From: Siphonodentalium dalli
Taxonomy: Eukaryota; Mollusca; Scaphopoda; Gadilida; Siphonodentaliidae
Length of the DNA: 64,000 bases
NCBI GenBank assembly: GCA_032622095.1
Contig: CP136063.1
Location: forward strand, 219,253,982 to 219,317,981
Reading direction: 5' to 3'
The notes under the pieces were generated by a model, which worked only from the letters and a program-made list of their open reading frames with translations, did no database searches and was not told the origin of the DNA. The position numbers and the translations under genes were made by a program. Position 1 is the stretch's first letter. Every line of letters starts with the position of its first letter. Of the stretch, positions 24,435-35,384 are shown in pieces.

Positions 24435-24961
24435 TATCCACCCCTGGCTAAGTGGTCCTGCAAATGTGCTATGATGCGGTTGAGTCCTGCTGAATTGCTA
24501 TGATGCTGTTAGGACAAACTGATGCTGTTAAGAAAACGTACCGTTATTTTTTCTAAAGTTGTCATTTTTGTGGTTTTCGAATAACCTGAGCATATCAAGG
24601 AAAAGCCACTATTTGTATCAAATATTCGAGAAACATTTTGCGAAATAGTTTTAATACTAATTGTATAAGTTTTTTTTGAGAATCGACTCTAATCAATTTA
24701 GCTATTCTTGTCGTTTTACAAACACCAGCGCAGCCATTATATAATTTTTCAAAAATATATATGTTCTTGAATGTTTTATACAGACACTGGCTTTTTCTCA
24801 AATCCCTCGGATTAGCCAAACACCCCAAAAATGACAACTTTAGAAAAAATAACGGTACTTTTTGTTAACAGCATCAGTTTGCCCTAACAGCATCATAACA
24901 ATTCAGCAGGACCCAACCGCATCATAGCACATTTGCAGGACCACTTGACCAGAGGTGATAT
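24435..24961. mobile_element. TIR element, copy 1 (AAGTGGTCCTGC family)
   Basis: About 135 bases at the left (CACCCCTGGCTAAGTGGTCC ... AACGTACCGTTATTTTTTCT) recur inverted at the right (AAAAATAACGGTAC ... GGACCACTTGACCAGAGGTG). The interior is AT-rich without a transposase. A longer relative lies at 61690-62552. Non-autonomous; no clear TSD. Confidence 0.88.
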
Positions 24962-25255
24962 CCATTATGATATAGTAATTACGACGATCACTTGTCTCTA
25001 AATTGCACCATCGTCCGACAACATACCTAATATTGCGATGATACATAATATGCTATCGCTACTATCGTGTGTCTCCGGCTATTTATGATGAAAACTTTCA
25101 CAAGTAATCATTATTGTGAAATGGGAATCCCAATAGTAGCATTGCGAACGGGAAGCCATTAGCCGTCTCGCAGTTATAAAGGTGATTCCCTATTACGTTC
25201 AGATAATTCCATGTGCCACATCAAACGTGCCGATTGCTGCACACTAATTTGATAT
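24962..25255. other. spacer
   Basis: No recognised feature between two inverted-repeat elements. Confidence 0.4.
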
Positions 25256-25723
25256 AATCAGGTCTGGATGAACCACCGATCGATCTATAATAGCCGCTCA
25301 GGCTTAAAATATACCGACCGGTCCTTCACAGCCAGCATGCGTCTGGGATACTGGGAGTCATCTAAACTGTTGTATAATTATCTTTCAACCAATGCTTAAT
25401 AAACATTAATTCTGATTTATTTTGTAAGACACGGAGGAATTATTTACCCAGAATATTCAATAGAAATCGTCGAAGGCACTTAAGCAAGTTGTTACAGGGC
25501 CAAGGTCTTTTCGCAAGATTCGAAAATTTGGGAAAGTATGTTTTGTTTGAAATTCACCCCCACCCTCCCCTTTTTTGTTTGTTACATGTACACATCTTCA
25601 AACAAACAAAATTTCAATATTCAAGATTTGTTTATAGTTCGCTCTCTTACAGCGGTGAATACTGTGCAGAAAGACGGTTTTGGCTATTATAGATCGACCG
25701 GTGGTTCACCCAGACCTGATAAT
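25256..25723. mobile_element. candidate TIR element with 38-bp ends
   Basis: AATCAGGTCTGGATGAACCA at the left, continuing through GATCTATAATAGCC, is repeated inverted at 25682-25723 with three or four differences. The 390-base interior has only short frames. Non-coding MITE-like structure; no second copy was seen in the window, so it rests on this one inverted pair. Confidence 0.65.
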
Positions 25724-25841
25724 GGTGTTTGTATTACCGTGACCTCGGGGTTTAGTTTGCACAAGACGAATATTAGGCCCCGTGTGAATTTGTCAAACTA
25801 CAAGGCACAATTCAGTCCCTTACCTACACCGGTCTGACCTA

Positions 25842-27637
25842 TATATAGAAAGGGTCAAACTTATTATCTGAACATTTCCTATGGTACAAGTACTCGTCAA
25901 TGATGCATTAGTATAGAAAGGGTCAAATTTATAATCTGAACATTTCCTATGGTATAACTACTCATCAATTATGTTTTACTATAAAAGGGTTAACTTATAA
26001 TCTGAACATTTCCTATGGGATAACTACTCATTAATGATGCTTCAGTGTAGAACGGGTTAAACTTATTACCTCAACATTTCCTATGTAGTAAACTACTCAT
26101 CAATGATGATTTAGTAAAGAATGGGTTTAAACTTATTATCTAAACATCTCCTATGGGACAACTGCTCGTCAATGATGCTTTAGTATCCAAAGGACCAAAT
26201 TTATTATCTGAACATTTCCTGTGGGATAACTACTCGTCAATGATGTTTTAATATAGAAAGGGTTAAACTTATTATCTGAACATTTCATATGGGGTAACTA
26301 CTCAACAATGGTGCTTTAATGTAGAAAGGGTTAAACTTATTATCTAAACATTTCCTATGGGATAACTACTCGTCAATGATGTTTTAATAGAGAAAGGGTT
26401 TAACTTATTATCTGAACATTTCATATGGGATAACTACTCATCAATGGTTCTTTGATATAGAAAGGGTTAGACTTATTATCTGAACATTTCCTATGAGAGA
26501 ACTACTCATCAATGGTGCTTTGATATAGAAAGGGTTAAACTTATTATCTGAACATTTCATATGGGATAACTACTCAACAATGGTGCTTTAATATTGAAAG
26601 GATTAAACTTATTATCTGAGCATTTCCTGTGGGATAACTACTCGTCAATGATGTTTAATATAGAAAGGGTTAAACTTATTATTTGAACATTTCATATGGG
26701 ATAACTACTCATCAATGGTTCTTTGATATAGAAAGGGTTAGACTTATTATCTGAACATTTCCTATGAGAGAACTACTCATCAATGGTGCTTTGATATAGA
26801 AAGGGTTAAACTTATTATCTGAACATTTCATATGGGATAACTACTCAACAATGTTGCTTTAATATTGAAAGGGTTAAACTTATTATCTAAACATTTCCTG
26901 TAGGATAACTACTCGTCAATGATGTTTTAATATTGAAAGGGCTAAACTTATTATCTGAACATTTCATATGGGATAACTACTCATCAATGGTGCTTTGATA
27001 TAGAAAGGGTTAGACTTATTATCTGAACATTTCCAATGAGATAACTACTCATCAATGGTGCTTTGATATAGAAAGGGTTAAACTTATTACCTAAACATTT
27101 CATATGAGATAACTACTCATCAATGATGCTTTAGTATAGAAAGGGTTAAACTTATTATCTGAATATTTCCTATGGGATAATTACTCATCAATGCTGCTTT
27201 AATATTGAAAGGGTTAAACTTATTATCTGAACATTTCAAATGGGGTAACTACTCATAAATGCTGCTTTAATATTGAAAGGGTTAAACTTATTATCTGAAC
27301 ATTTCCTATAGGATAACTACTCATCAATGCTGCTTTAATATTGAAAGGGTTAAACTTATTATCTGAATATTTCCTATTGGATAACTACTCATCAATGCTG
27401 CATTAATATTGAAAGGGTTAAACTTATTATCTGAACATTTCCAATGGGGTTACTACTCATCAATGCTGCTTTAATATTGAAAGAGTTAAACTTATTATCT
27501 GAACATTTCCTATAGGATAACTACTCATCAATGCTGCTTTAATATTGAAAGGGTTAAACTTATTATCTGAACATTTCATATGGGATAACTACTAATAAGG
27601 TAACTCATCAATAATGATTTAGTGTAGAAAGGGTTAA
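25842..27637. repeat. 68-bp satellite, about 26 copies
   Basis: The unit runs ATAGAAAGGGTTAAACTTAT, TATCTGAACATTTCCTATGG, GATAACTACTCATCAATGAT, GCTTTA. Copies differ by substitutions (TCATATGGG, CTGTGGG, CAATGAG) and one-base indels. Neighbouring pairs of variants repeat as blocks, for example TTCTTTGATATAG followed by GGTGCTTTGATATAG, so higher-order structure is present. Confidence 0.95.
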
Positions 27638-28208
27638 TTGCACCATTGCGCCATTTTAACACAAACCACTGTTGTAGAATAGCGACTTTTTGTTAAAATG
27701 AGTTGAGCTACATTATAAGTGCTAGTTGTCCATGTCAATATCTATTGTTACGCCCATACTGTGTGGGTGTTTACTGCTTTGCTTTTCTGGTCGTGCCAAT
27801 GGAGCGATTGGGGATATCTGACAGGACAACACATTTCGAGTTTCACGCGATGCGAGTTATTTTAGGATATTGTAGTAAGGCTGATCTGACCGTGTCAATG
27901 GGGCTATGGGGCGATGGGGATATCTCGCAGGACAAAAACTTTCTGGTTTTCGCGGACGTATCTTCGCGGATGTCTCAATTTTGCAGTGTGTACAATTTAT
28001 GACCGCGTTAATTGCTTTCGATATTTAGGTATGAACAATGGCTGGGCCACTCTGCAAGATTTTATTGCGGGAACACAATGCATAATATAAAAGCTAAATT
28101 TGATGTTGAAGTATGTATCAGTTGGAATGTAGAATAAAGGTCGTATTGCAAAGTATCGGGCGTGTATTTAATTCGATTATTAGATTATTATTATATATAA
28201 ATATATAT
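27638..28208. other. spacer; partial dispersed repeat
   Basis: The start (TTTTAACACAAACCACTGTT ... ATGAGTTGAGCTACATT) resembles 616-675 (TTTTAACACAAAACACTGTT ... ATGAGTTGATTTTACATT), suggesting an old dispersed repeat. A 99-codon plus frame at 27703-28002 has no recognisable domain. Confidence 0.4.
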
Positions 28209-28658
28209 ACTTGCCGATGAGCCCGACGTTGTCCGGGCTATTCAAAAACCAAATTTCAAGTCGATAGCTATTCAAAAACCAAATTTCAAGTCGATAGTTA
28301 CACCCGTTTCCGAGATCTCGTATGCGCATGCGCGAAGCTGGCGTCGCACGGACTCGACGACCCGATAAAATTCGTATCCGTGGCAAGATACATTCACATA
28401 CCAAATTTCAAGTCGATAGCTCCACCCATTTCCGAGATCTCGTCTGCGCATGCGCGAAGCTGGCGTCGCACGGGCTCGGCGACCCGATAAAATTCGTATT
28501 CGGGGCAAGATACATTCACATACCAAATTTGAAGTCGATAGCTCCACCCGTTTCTGAGATCTCGTCTCGCCAATACGACAACGACCACCGCCTGGTCAAA
28601 CTACACACACTTACCAAGTTTCGTCCCGATCGGTCGAGAATCGTAGATTTGTATTAAT

Positions 28659-28695
<37 letters not shown>

Positions 28696-29515
28696 AGGTC
28701 TTCAAAATATATATGAGACTAGCCGATGAGCCCGACGTTGTCCGGGCTATTCAAAAACAAATTTCAAGTCGATAGCTCCACCCGTTTCCGAGATCTGGTC
28801 TGCGCATGCGCGAAGCTGGCGTCGCACGGGCTCCACCCGTTTTCGAGATCTCGTCTGCGCATGCGCGAAGCTTGCGTCGCACGAGCTCGGCGACCCGATA
28901 AAATTCGTATCCGGGGCAAGATACATTCACATACCAAATTTCAAGTCGATAGCTCCACCAGTTTCCGATATCTCGTCTGCGCTGCACGGGCGTCGCACGG
29001 GCTCGCCAATACGACAACGACCACCTGGTCAAACTACACACACGTACCAAGTTTCGTCCCGATCGGTCGAGAATCGTAGATTTGTATTAATGACAGACAG
29101 ACAGACAAACAGACAGACAGAGGTCTTCAAAATATATATGAGACTAGCCGATGAGCCCGACGTTGTCCGGGATATTCAAAAACCAAATTTCAAGTCGATA
29201 GCTCTACCCGTTTCCGAGATCTGGTATGCGCATGCGCGAAGCTGGCGTCGCACGGGCTCGGCGACCCGATAAAATTCGTATCCGGAGCAAGATACATTCA
29301 CATAGCAAATTTCAAGTCGATAGCTCCACCCGTTTCCGATATCTCGTCTGCGCATGCGCGAAGCGGGCGCCGCACGGGCTCGCCAATACGACAACGTCCA
29401 CCGCCTGGTCAAACTACACACACGTACCAAGTTTCGTCCCGATCGGCCGAGAATCGTAGATTTGTATCAATGACAGACAGACAAACAAACAAACAGACAG
29501 AGGTCTTCAAAATAT
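28209..29515 (-). mobile_element. three head-to-tail Helitron-like non-autonomous elements, minus orientation
   Basis: Units lie at 28209-28728, 28729-29143 and 29144-29515. Read on the minus strand, each starts TCTCATATATATTTTGAAGA, passes a (GTCT)n-type tract, then ACGATTCTCGACCGATCGGG, then one to three copies of an internal repeat of about 120 bases (CGCATGCGCAGACGAGATCT ... CCGGATACGAATTTTATCGG). The 3' end is a hairpin, AGCCCGGACAACGTCGGGCT, and CATCGGCTAG. The TC start, 3' hairpin and CTAG end are Helitron hallmarks; internal tandem repeats and a microsatellite are typical of the Helentron-associated or pearl-type non-autonomous elements described in bivalves. No Rep/helicase is present. 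The third unit is truncated at its 5' end. Confidence 0.8.
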
Positions 29516-30509
29516 CATCGGCTAGTCTATTCTTATATATATTTTGAAGACCTCTGTCTGTCTGTCTGTATGTATGTTTGTCTGTATGTCATTTATACAA
29601 ATCTACGATTCTCGACCGATCGGGACGAAACTTGGTACGTGTGTGTAGTTTGACCAGGCGGTGGACGTTGTCGTATTGGCGAGCCCGTGCGGCGCCCGCT
29701 TCGCGCATGCGCAGACGAGATCTCGGAAACGGGTGGAGCTATCGACTTGAAATTTGCTATGTGAATGTATCTTGCCCCGGATACGAATTTTATCGGGTCG
29801 CCGAGCCCGTGCGACGCCAGCTTCGCGCATGCGCAGACCAGATCTCGAAAACGGGTGGAGCTATCGACTTGAAATTTGGTTTTTGAATAGCCCGGACAAC
29901 GGACAACGTCGGGCTGGCTTGAAATTTTGTTTTTTAATAGCCCGGACAACGCCGGGCTCATCGGCTAGTCTCATATATATTTTGAAGACCTCTGTCTGTA
30001 TGTATGTTTGTCTGTCTGTCTGTCATTAATACAAATCTACGATTCTCGACCGATCGGGACGAAACTTGGTACGTGTGTGTAGTTTGACCAGGCGGTCGTC
30101 GTTGTCGTATTGGCGAGCCCGTGCGACGCCCGTGCAGCGCATGCGCAGACGAGATCTCGGAAACGGGTGGAGCTATCGACTTGAAATTTGCTATGTGAAT
30201 GTATCTTGCGCCGGGTACAAATTGTATCGGGTCGCCGAGCCCGTGCGACGCCAGCTTCGCGCATGCGCAGACCGGATCTCGGAAACGGGTAGAGCTCTCG
30301 GCTTGAAATTTGGTATGTGAATGTATCTTGCCCGGATACGAATTTTATCGGGTCGCCGTGCCCGTGCGACGCCAGCTTCGCGCATGCGCAGACCAGATCT
30401 CGGAAACGGGTAGAGCTATCGACTTGAAATTTGGTTTTTGAATAGCCCGGACAACATCGGGCTCATCGGCTAGTCTCATATATATTTTGAAGACCTCTGT
30501 CTGTATGTT

Positions 30510-30557
<48 letters not shown>

Positions 30558-31077
30558 ATTAAAACAAATCTACGATTCTCGACCGATCGGGACGAACCTT
30601 GGTACGTGTGTGTAGTTTGACCAGGCGGTGAACGTTGTCGTATTGGCGAGCCCGTGCGGCGCCCGCTTCGCGCATGCGCAGACGAGTTCTCGGAAACGGG
30701 TGGAGCTATCGACTTGAAATTTGCTATGTGAATGTATCTTGCCCCGGATACGAATTTTATCGGGTCGCCGAGCCCGTGCGACACCAGCTTCGCGCATGCG
30801 CAGACGAGATCTCGGAAACGGGTGGAGCTATCGACTTGAAATTTGCTATGTGAATGTATCTTGCCCCGGATACGAATTTTATCGGGTGCGCCGAGCCCGT
30901 GCGACGCCAGCTTCGCGCATGCGCAGACGAGATCTCGGAAACGGGTGCTATCGACTTGAAATTTGGTTTTTGAAACGGGTGGAGCTATCGACTTGAAATT
31001 TGGTTTTTGAATAGCCCGGACAACATCGGGCTCATCGGCTATCTCATATATATTTTGAAGACCTCTGTCTGTATGTT

Positions 31078-31109
<32 letters not shown>

Positions 31110-31592
31110 ATTAATACAAATCTACGATTCTCGACCGATCGGGACGAAACTTGGTACGTGTGTGTAGTTTGACCAGGCGGTGAACGTTGTCGTATTGGCG
31201 AGCCCGTGCGGCGCCCGCTTCGCGCATGCGCAGACGAGTTCTCGGAAACGGGTGGAGCTATCGACTTGAAATTTGCTATGTGAATGTATCTTGCCCCGGA
31301 TACGAATTTTATCGGGTCGCCGAGCTCGTGCAACACCAGCTTCGCGCATGCGCAGACGAGATCTCGGAAACGGGTGGAGCTATCGACTTGAAATTTGCTA
31401 TGTGAATGTATCTTGCTCCGGATACGAATTTTATCGGGTCGCCGAGCCCGTGCGACGCCAGCTTCGCGCATGCGCAGACGAGATCTCGGAAACGGGTGCT
31501 ATCGACTTGAAATTTGGTTTTTGAAACGGGTGGAGCTATCGACTTGAAATTTGGTTTTTGAATAGCCCGGACAACATCGGGCTCATCGGCTA
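29516..31592 (+). mobile_element. four head-to-tail Helitron-like elements, plus orientation
   Basis: A ten-base stub of a 3' end (CATCGGCTAG) at 29516-29525 is followed by units at 29526-29968, 29969-30473, 30474-31041 and 31042-31592. The junctions of the first two are CTAG directly against TCTCATATATATTTTG, with no target bases between. The third and fourth units end CTAT. The third and fourth share a 3' tail with a duplicated AAATTTGGTTTTTGAAACGG segment, so one probably derives from the other. Internal repeat number varies from two to three. Long antisense frames here (up to 331 codons) are repeat artefacts. Confidence 0.8.
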
Positions 31593-32110
31593 TCTATTAT
31601 ATATTTTGAAAGATCTGTGTGTGTGTGTGTGTATCTGTGTGTGTGTAATCGATGGACTCGAAAATGGCCCAGCCGATTTCGATGAAACTTGGTATGTGGG
31701 GGTATTTTCGGGTCAGGAGTAACATAGGCCTATTGATTTTCAGATACGAGGTCAACTTTTCACGTGCCGAGGTCAAATCTGTTTTTACGCCGTTTTGCGC
31801 TAATATATTTCAGTTCGGTGCTCACAAATCGATTCGATATAGCGCGAATAATAAATTGCCAGTCATATAATTTGCACGGTTAGAATCTGTGGAGCTTCAT
31901 CTTTCCAATGATGCATCACACGCCTGTGTACGTTTAAAGTTTCTACCTTAATTATCGGGAAGAACGCAGGACCATGCTTCGCTCATCGAAAATCATTGCG
32001 TAAATATATTACGCCATCAACATATCGTGACGTGCGTGATCGCGTTAACTCTTATCCGGCCGATGTCGCGTTAACTCATCACCGGCCGAGGTATCCGCAA
32101 ATGACATTGG
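31593..32110 (+). mobile_element. related (GT)n-bearing element, second Helitron-like subfamily
   Basis: Starts CTATTATATATTTTGAAAGA, carries a (GT)n tract instead of (GTCT)n, then ATCGATGGACTCGAAAATGG and GATTTCGATGAAACTTGGTA, the last two parallel in position to the equivalent words of the neighbouring family. The right limit is uncertain; a CTCGAAAACGGGTGGAGC word of the first family begins at about 32111. A 72-codon frame at 31652-31870 is not recognisable. Confidence 0.55.
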
Positions 32111-32351
32111 GCTATATATCTCGAAAACGGGTGGAGCTATCGACTTGAAATTTGGTATGTGAATGTATCTTGACCCGGATACGAATTTTATCGGGTCGCC
32201 GAGCCCGTGCGACGCCAGCTTCGTGCATGCGCAGACCAGATCTCGGCAACGGGTGGAGCAATCGACTTGAAATTTGGATTTTGAATAGCCCGGACGAAGT
32301 CGGGTCACCTTCTAGTCTCATATATATTTTGAAGACCTCTGTCTGTATGTT

Positions 32352-32383
<32 letters not shown>

Positions 32384-32945
32384 ATTAATACAAATCTACG
32401 ATTCTCGACCGATCGGGACGAAACTTGGTACGTGTGTGTAGTTTGACTAGGCGGTGAACGTTGTCGTATTGGCGAGCCCGTGCGGCGCCCGCTTCGCGCA
32501 TGCGCAGACGAGATCTCGGAAACGGGTGGAGCTATCGACTTGAAATTTGCTATGTCAATGTATCTTGCCCCGGATACGAATTTTATCGGGTCGCCGAGCC
32601 CGTGCGACACCAGCTTCGCGCATGTGCAGACGAGATCTCGGAAACGGGTGGAGCTATCGACTTGAAATTTGGTATGTGAATGTATCTTGCCCCGGATACG
32701 AATTTTATCGGGTCGCCGAGTCCGTGCGACGCCAGCTTCGCGCATGCGCAGACTAGATCTAGGAAACGGGTACAGCTATCGACTTGAAATTTGGTTTTTG
32801 AATAGCCCGGACAACGTCGGGCTGGGTAGAGCTATCGACTTGAAATTTGGTTTTTGAATAGCCCGGACAACGTCGGGCTGGGTAGAGCTATCGACTTGAA
32901 ATTTGGTTTTTGAATAGCCCGGACAACGTCGGGCTCATCGGCTAG
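32111..32945 (+). mobile_element. further Helitron-like units, plus orientation
   Basis: A 3' portion ends with the degraded hairpin and TCTAG at 32315. It is followed directly by a unit at 32316-32945 starting TCTCATATATATTTTGAAG. That unit ends with three tandem copies of a TAGAGCTATCGACTTGAAAT ... AGCCCGGACAACGTCGGGCT tail (32763-32940), so the terminal hairpin itself has been tandemly duplicated. Only the last copy is followed by CATCGGCTAG. Confidence 0.75.
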
Positions 32946-32968
32946 TACTATATATTTTGAGACTTCCG

Positions 32969-33003
<35 letters not shown>

Positions 33004-33115
33004 ACTTCATAGAATCGGAAACGACTGCACCCATCGAGCTCAAATTTCGTATATAAGTGTAAAAACCCACGAACACCATAGTTGTCGCGTTTTGGAGAAG
33101 CTCTGAGCACCCTTT
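32946..33115 (+). mobile_element. third subfamily 5' end with (AT)n(GT)n
   Basis: Begins TACTATATATTTTGAGACTT, then an (AT)n run, (GT)n, and ACTTCATAGAATCGGAAACG. The same sequence occurs at 33941-34078 after another CTAG end. The repeated placement just after CTAG of the first family suggests either preferred insertion there or a chimeric unit. Confidence 0.6.
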
Positions 33116-33439
33116 ATTCACTCCCAAATCACCGCAAAGGCACGGCGTGTGTTAATCAAGTGATTATTTAATGAGCGTTTGTTTTTGACGCATCGCTATA
33201 AAGAGCGTCTGTTTCCCATTCAACGTTATTAGCATCTGCAGCGTTAAACGGGAACATTGAGTGCTTTCCTATGCGAGGAGATTTATTGGATGCCATAGTA
33301 CTCTTACAACATCATTGTTATAGTATTATAACACTTAGGTCAGGGCTTAGGGGGGGGTAGTTATAGGCATAATGCTTCTCAGAAATCCCGGTTACAAACC
33401 AACACTCACAATTTCGTCTTTTGCATCAGATACCAACAC
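33116..33439. other. spacer
   Basis: No feature recognised; a G-run lies near 33351. Confidence 0.35.
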
Positions 33440-33580
33440 CTCGACCGATCGGGACGAAACTTGGTACGTGAGTGTAGTTTGACCAGGTGGTCGTCGTTGT
33501 CGTATTTGCGAGCCCGTGCGACGCCCAAACAGCGCATGCGCAGACGAGATCTCGGAAACGGGTGGATCTATCGACTTGAA
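33440..33580 (+). mobile_element. internal fragment of Helitron-like family
   Basis: Contains CTCGACCGATCGGGACGAAA, a degenerate GCGCATGCGCAGACGAGATC repeat and TATCGACTTGAAA, without either end. A tandem of about 80 bases with AAATTTAAAAAACATTAAAT follows at 33590-33740. Confidence 0.75.
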
Positions 33581-33870
33581 AAACATGAATTAAATTTAAA
33601 AAACATTAAATTAATATAATTCAAAAATTAAAATTGTCATGTTTCTGACCAACGCTGCGAGCAAATTTAAAAAACATTAAATTAATATTAAAAAATAAAT
33701 AATTTAAAAATTAAAATTGTCATGTTCCTGACCAACCCTGCGAGCACGGATGGCGCGCTTTGTTTTTACAGTATATACGGTATATACCGAAATCATCCCA
33801 GATAATCACGAATATAGCATCAGATTTCTCCCCAGATATACCGTTATAAAGCTACTGGAATCTGCCAATC

Positions 33871-33940
33871 TAACGGGTAGAGCTATCGACTTGAAATTTG
33901 GTTTTTGAATATCCCGGACAACGTCGGGCTCATCGGCTAG
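33871..33940 (+). mobile_element. solo 3' end of Helitron-like family
   Basis: Reads ACGGGTAGAGCTATCGACTT, then the terminal hairpin (ATCCCGGACAACGTCGGGCT) and CATCGGCTAG at 33937-33940. Truncated on its 5' side. Confidence 0.75.
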
Positions 33941-33966
33941 TTTATACTATATATTTTGAGACTTCC

Positions 33967-34036
<70 letters not shown>

Positions 34037-34078
34037 ACTTCATAGAATCGGAAACGACTGCACCCATCGAGCTCACCC
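33941..34078 (+). repeat. (AT)n(GT)n microsatellite of the third subfamily
   Basis: About 55 bases of AT repeat followed by GT repeat and the same ACTTCATAGAATCGGAAACG flank as at 32946-33115, so it expanded within a mobile element. Confidence 0.9.
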
Positions 34079-34477
34079 GATAAAATTCGTATCCGGAGCA
34101 AGATACATTCACATAGCAAATTTCAAGTCGATAGCTCCACACGTTTCCGACATCTGGTCTGCGCATGCGCAAAGCTGGCGTCGCACGGGCTCGGCGACCC
34201 GATAAAATTCGTATCCGGGGCAAGAACGGGGCAAGATACATTCACATAGCAAATTTCAAGTCGATAGCTCCACCCGTTTCCGAGATTTCGTCTGCGCATG
34301 CGCGAAGCGGGTGCCGCACGGGCTCGCCAATACGACAACGACGACCGCCTGGTCAAACTACACTCACGTACCAAGTTTCGTCCCGATCGGTCGAGAATCG
34401 TAGATTTGTATTAATGACAGACAGACAGACAGACAAACATACATACAGACAGAGGTCTTCAAAATATATATGAGATG
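34079..34477 (-). mobile_element. Helitron-like unit, minus orientation, 3' truncated
   Basis: Two internal repeats, the ACGATTCTCGACCGATCGGG block, the (GACA)n tract and the 5' terminus (complement of TCTCATATATATTTTG) are present. The 3' hairpin and CTAG are missing. One internal repeat carries a 13-base local duplication, with GGGGCAAGA appearing twice at 34217-34234. Confidence 0.75.
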
Positions 34478-35384
34478 TTCTGATATGATGTTCTGATGTT
34501 CTGATCGCTGCGCATGACTTCGGACACACTGCATACAGCACATGTCTGAATGACGCACGACAGCGGACATGTTATTGATGGTGCAACGTTCTAATCAAGG
34601 AAATAACTATCCATCATAGAAGCTACAAAGTCCGGGCTCGCTGTAGGAAGCCTAATCAAAGGATGGCTGCGTGACTGGGATATTCTATTTTGATATCAGG
34701 GTGTCCCGATCGATATTCACACGAGAATTATCACCAATATATCATCAAGTCATTATCACCAATATATCATCAAGTCATTGAATGCAAAAATCTCACGCTT
34801 ACTGCTGGGAATTTCCAAATCTGAGAGAATTTTATGAGTTAATCTCATTGGAAGATTTGAGTGCATTCAAACGCGTTTGTGTGTACTGAACGATCTCTTT
34901 AGTAGATCACTGGCGATGAGATATAGAATGAATGACGCAAGTGTGTGATCTTGTTAACGTTATTGCACGAGTTTGCTGAGACGCGATGATAACACGAGAA
35001 CTGCGCGGAGGTTCGAGTTTTATCTCGAGACATGACAGGAGTGCAATAACCTTAACATATTCAGAAAACTGTGTTGTTCTATGTTTATTGCACATTCTGA
35101 AATTGTAGCTTGTAAATTACTAAAAATGTAAGTTGATATTGCTTAATATATTTGAACAAACGTGCGATTTATACCTCATAATTTAGTCAAGATAATGTTA
35201 TGTAGAAGTTGACGTCGACAATGGCCTTTCAACGTAATCGGTTTGTATTGTGCACGGACTAACAATGTTTTTGATTGATTGAACGTTTTGAAATATTCTG
35301 TATTTTGCTGTATTTCGCAAAAATAAACCATTGGTGTGCAATACACACTTAGTATTCGCAGATATACGTGCAATAGTTCTGACA
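34478..35384. other. spacer with a short tandem duplication
   Basis: Contains a TGATATGATGTTCTGATGTT run and a 27-base duplication of ATCACCAATATATCATCAAG at 34729-34782. GTTATTGCAC near 34959 and GTGCAATAAC near 35042 form a possible short inverted pair. No gene. Confidence 0.4.

Noticed and set aside
28729-28765. Hammerhead ribozyme core (GCCGATGAG followed by a stem)
   Set aside because: The first core box would need CTGATGA and the GAAA box is absent after the stem; the stem is the Helitron-type terminal hairpin.
30476-31471. 331-codon minus open frame
   Set aside because: It spans two Helitron-like units and their microsatellites; the frame exists because the repeats lack stops, and its peptide simply repeats with the DNA.
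33941-34041. Regulatory TATA-like region
   Set aside because: It is a simple (AT)n(GT)n microsatellite within a mobile element.
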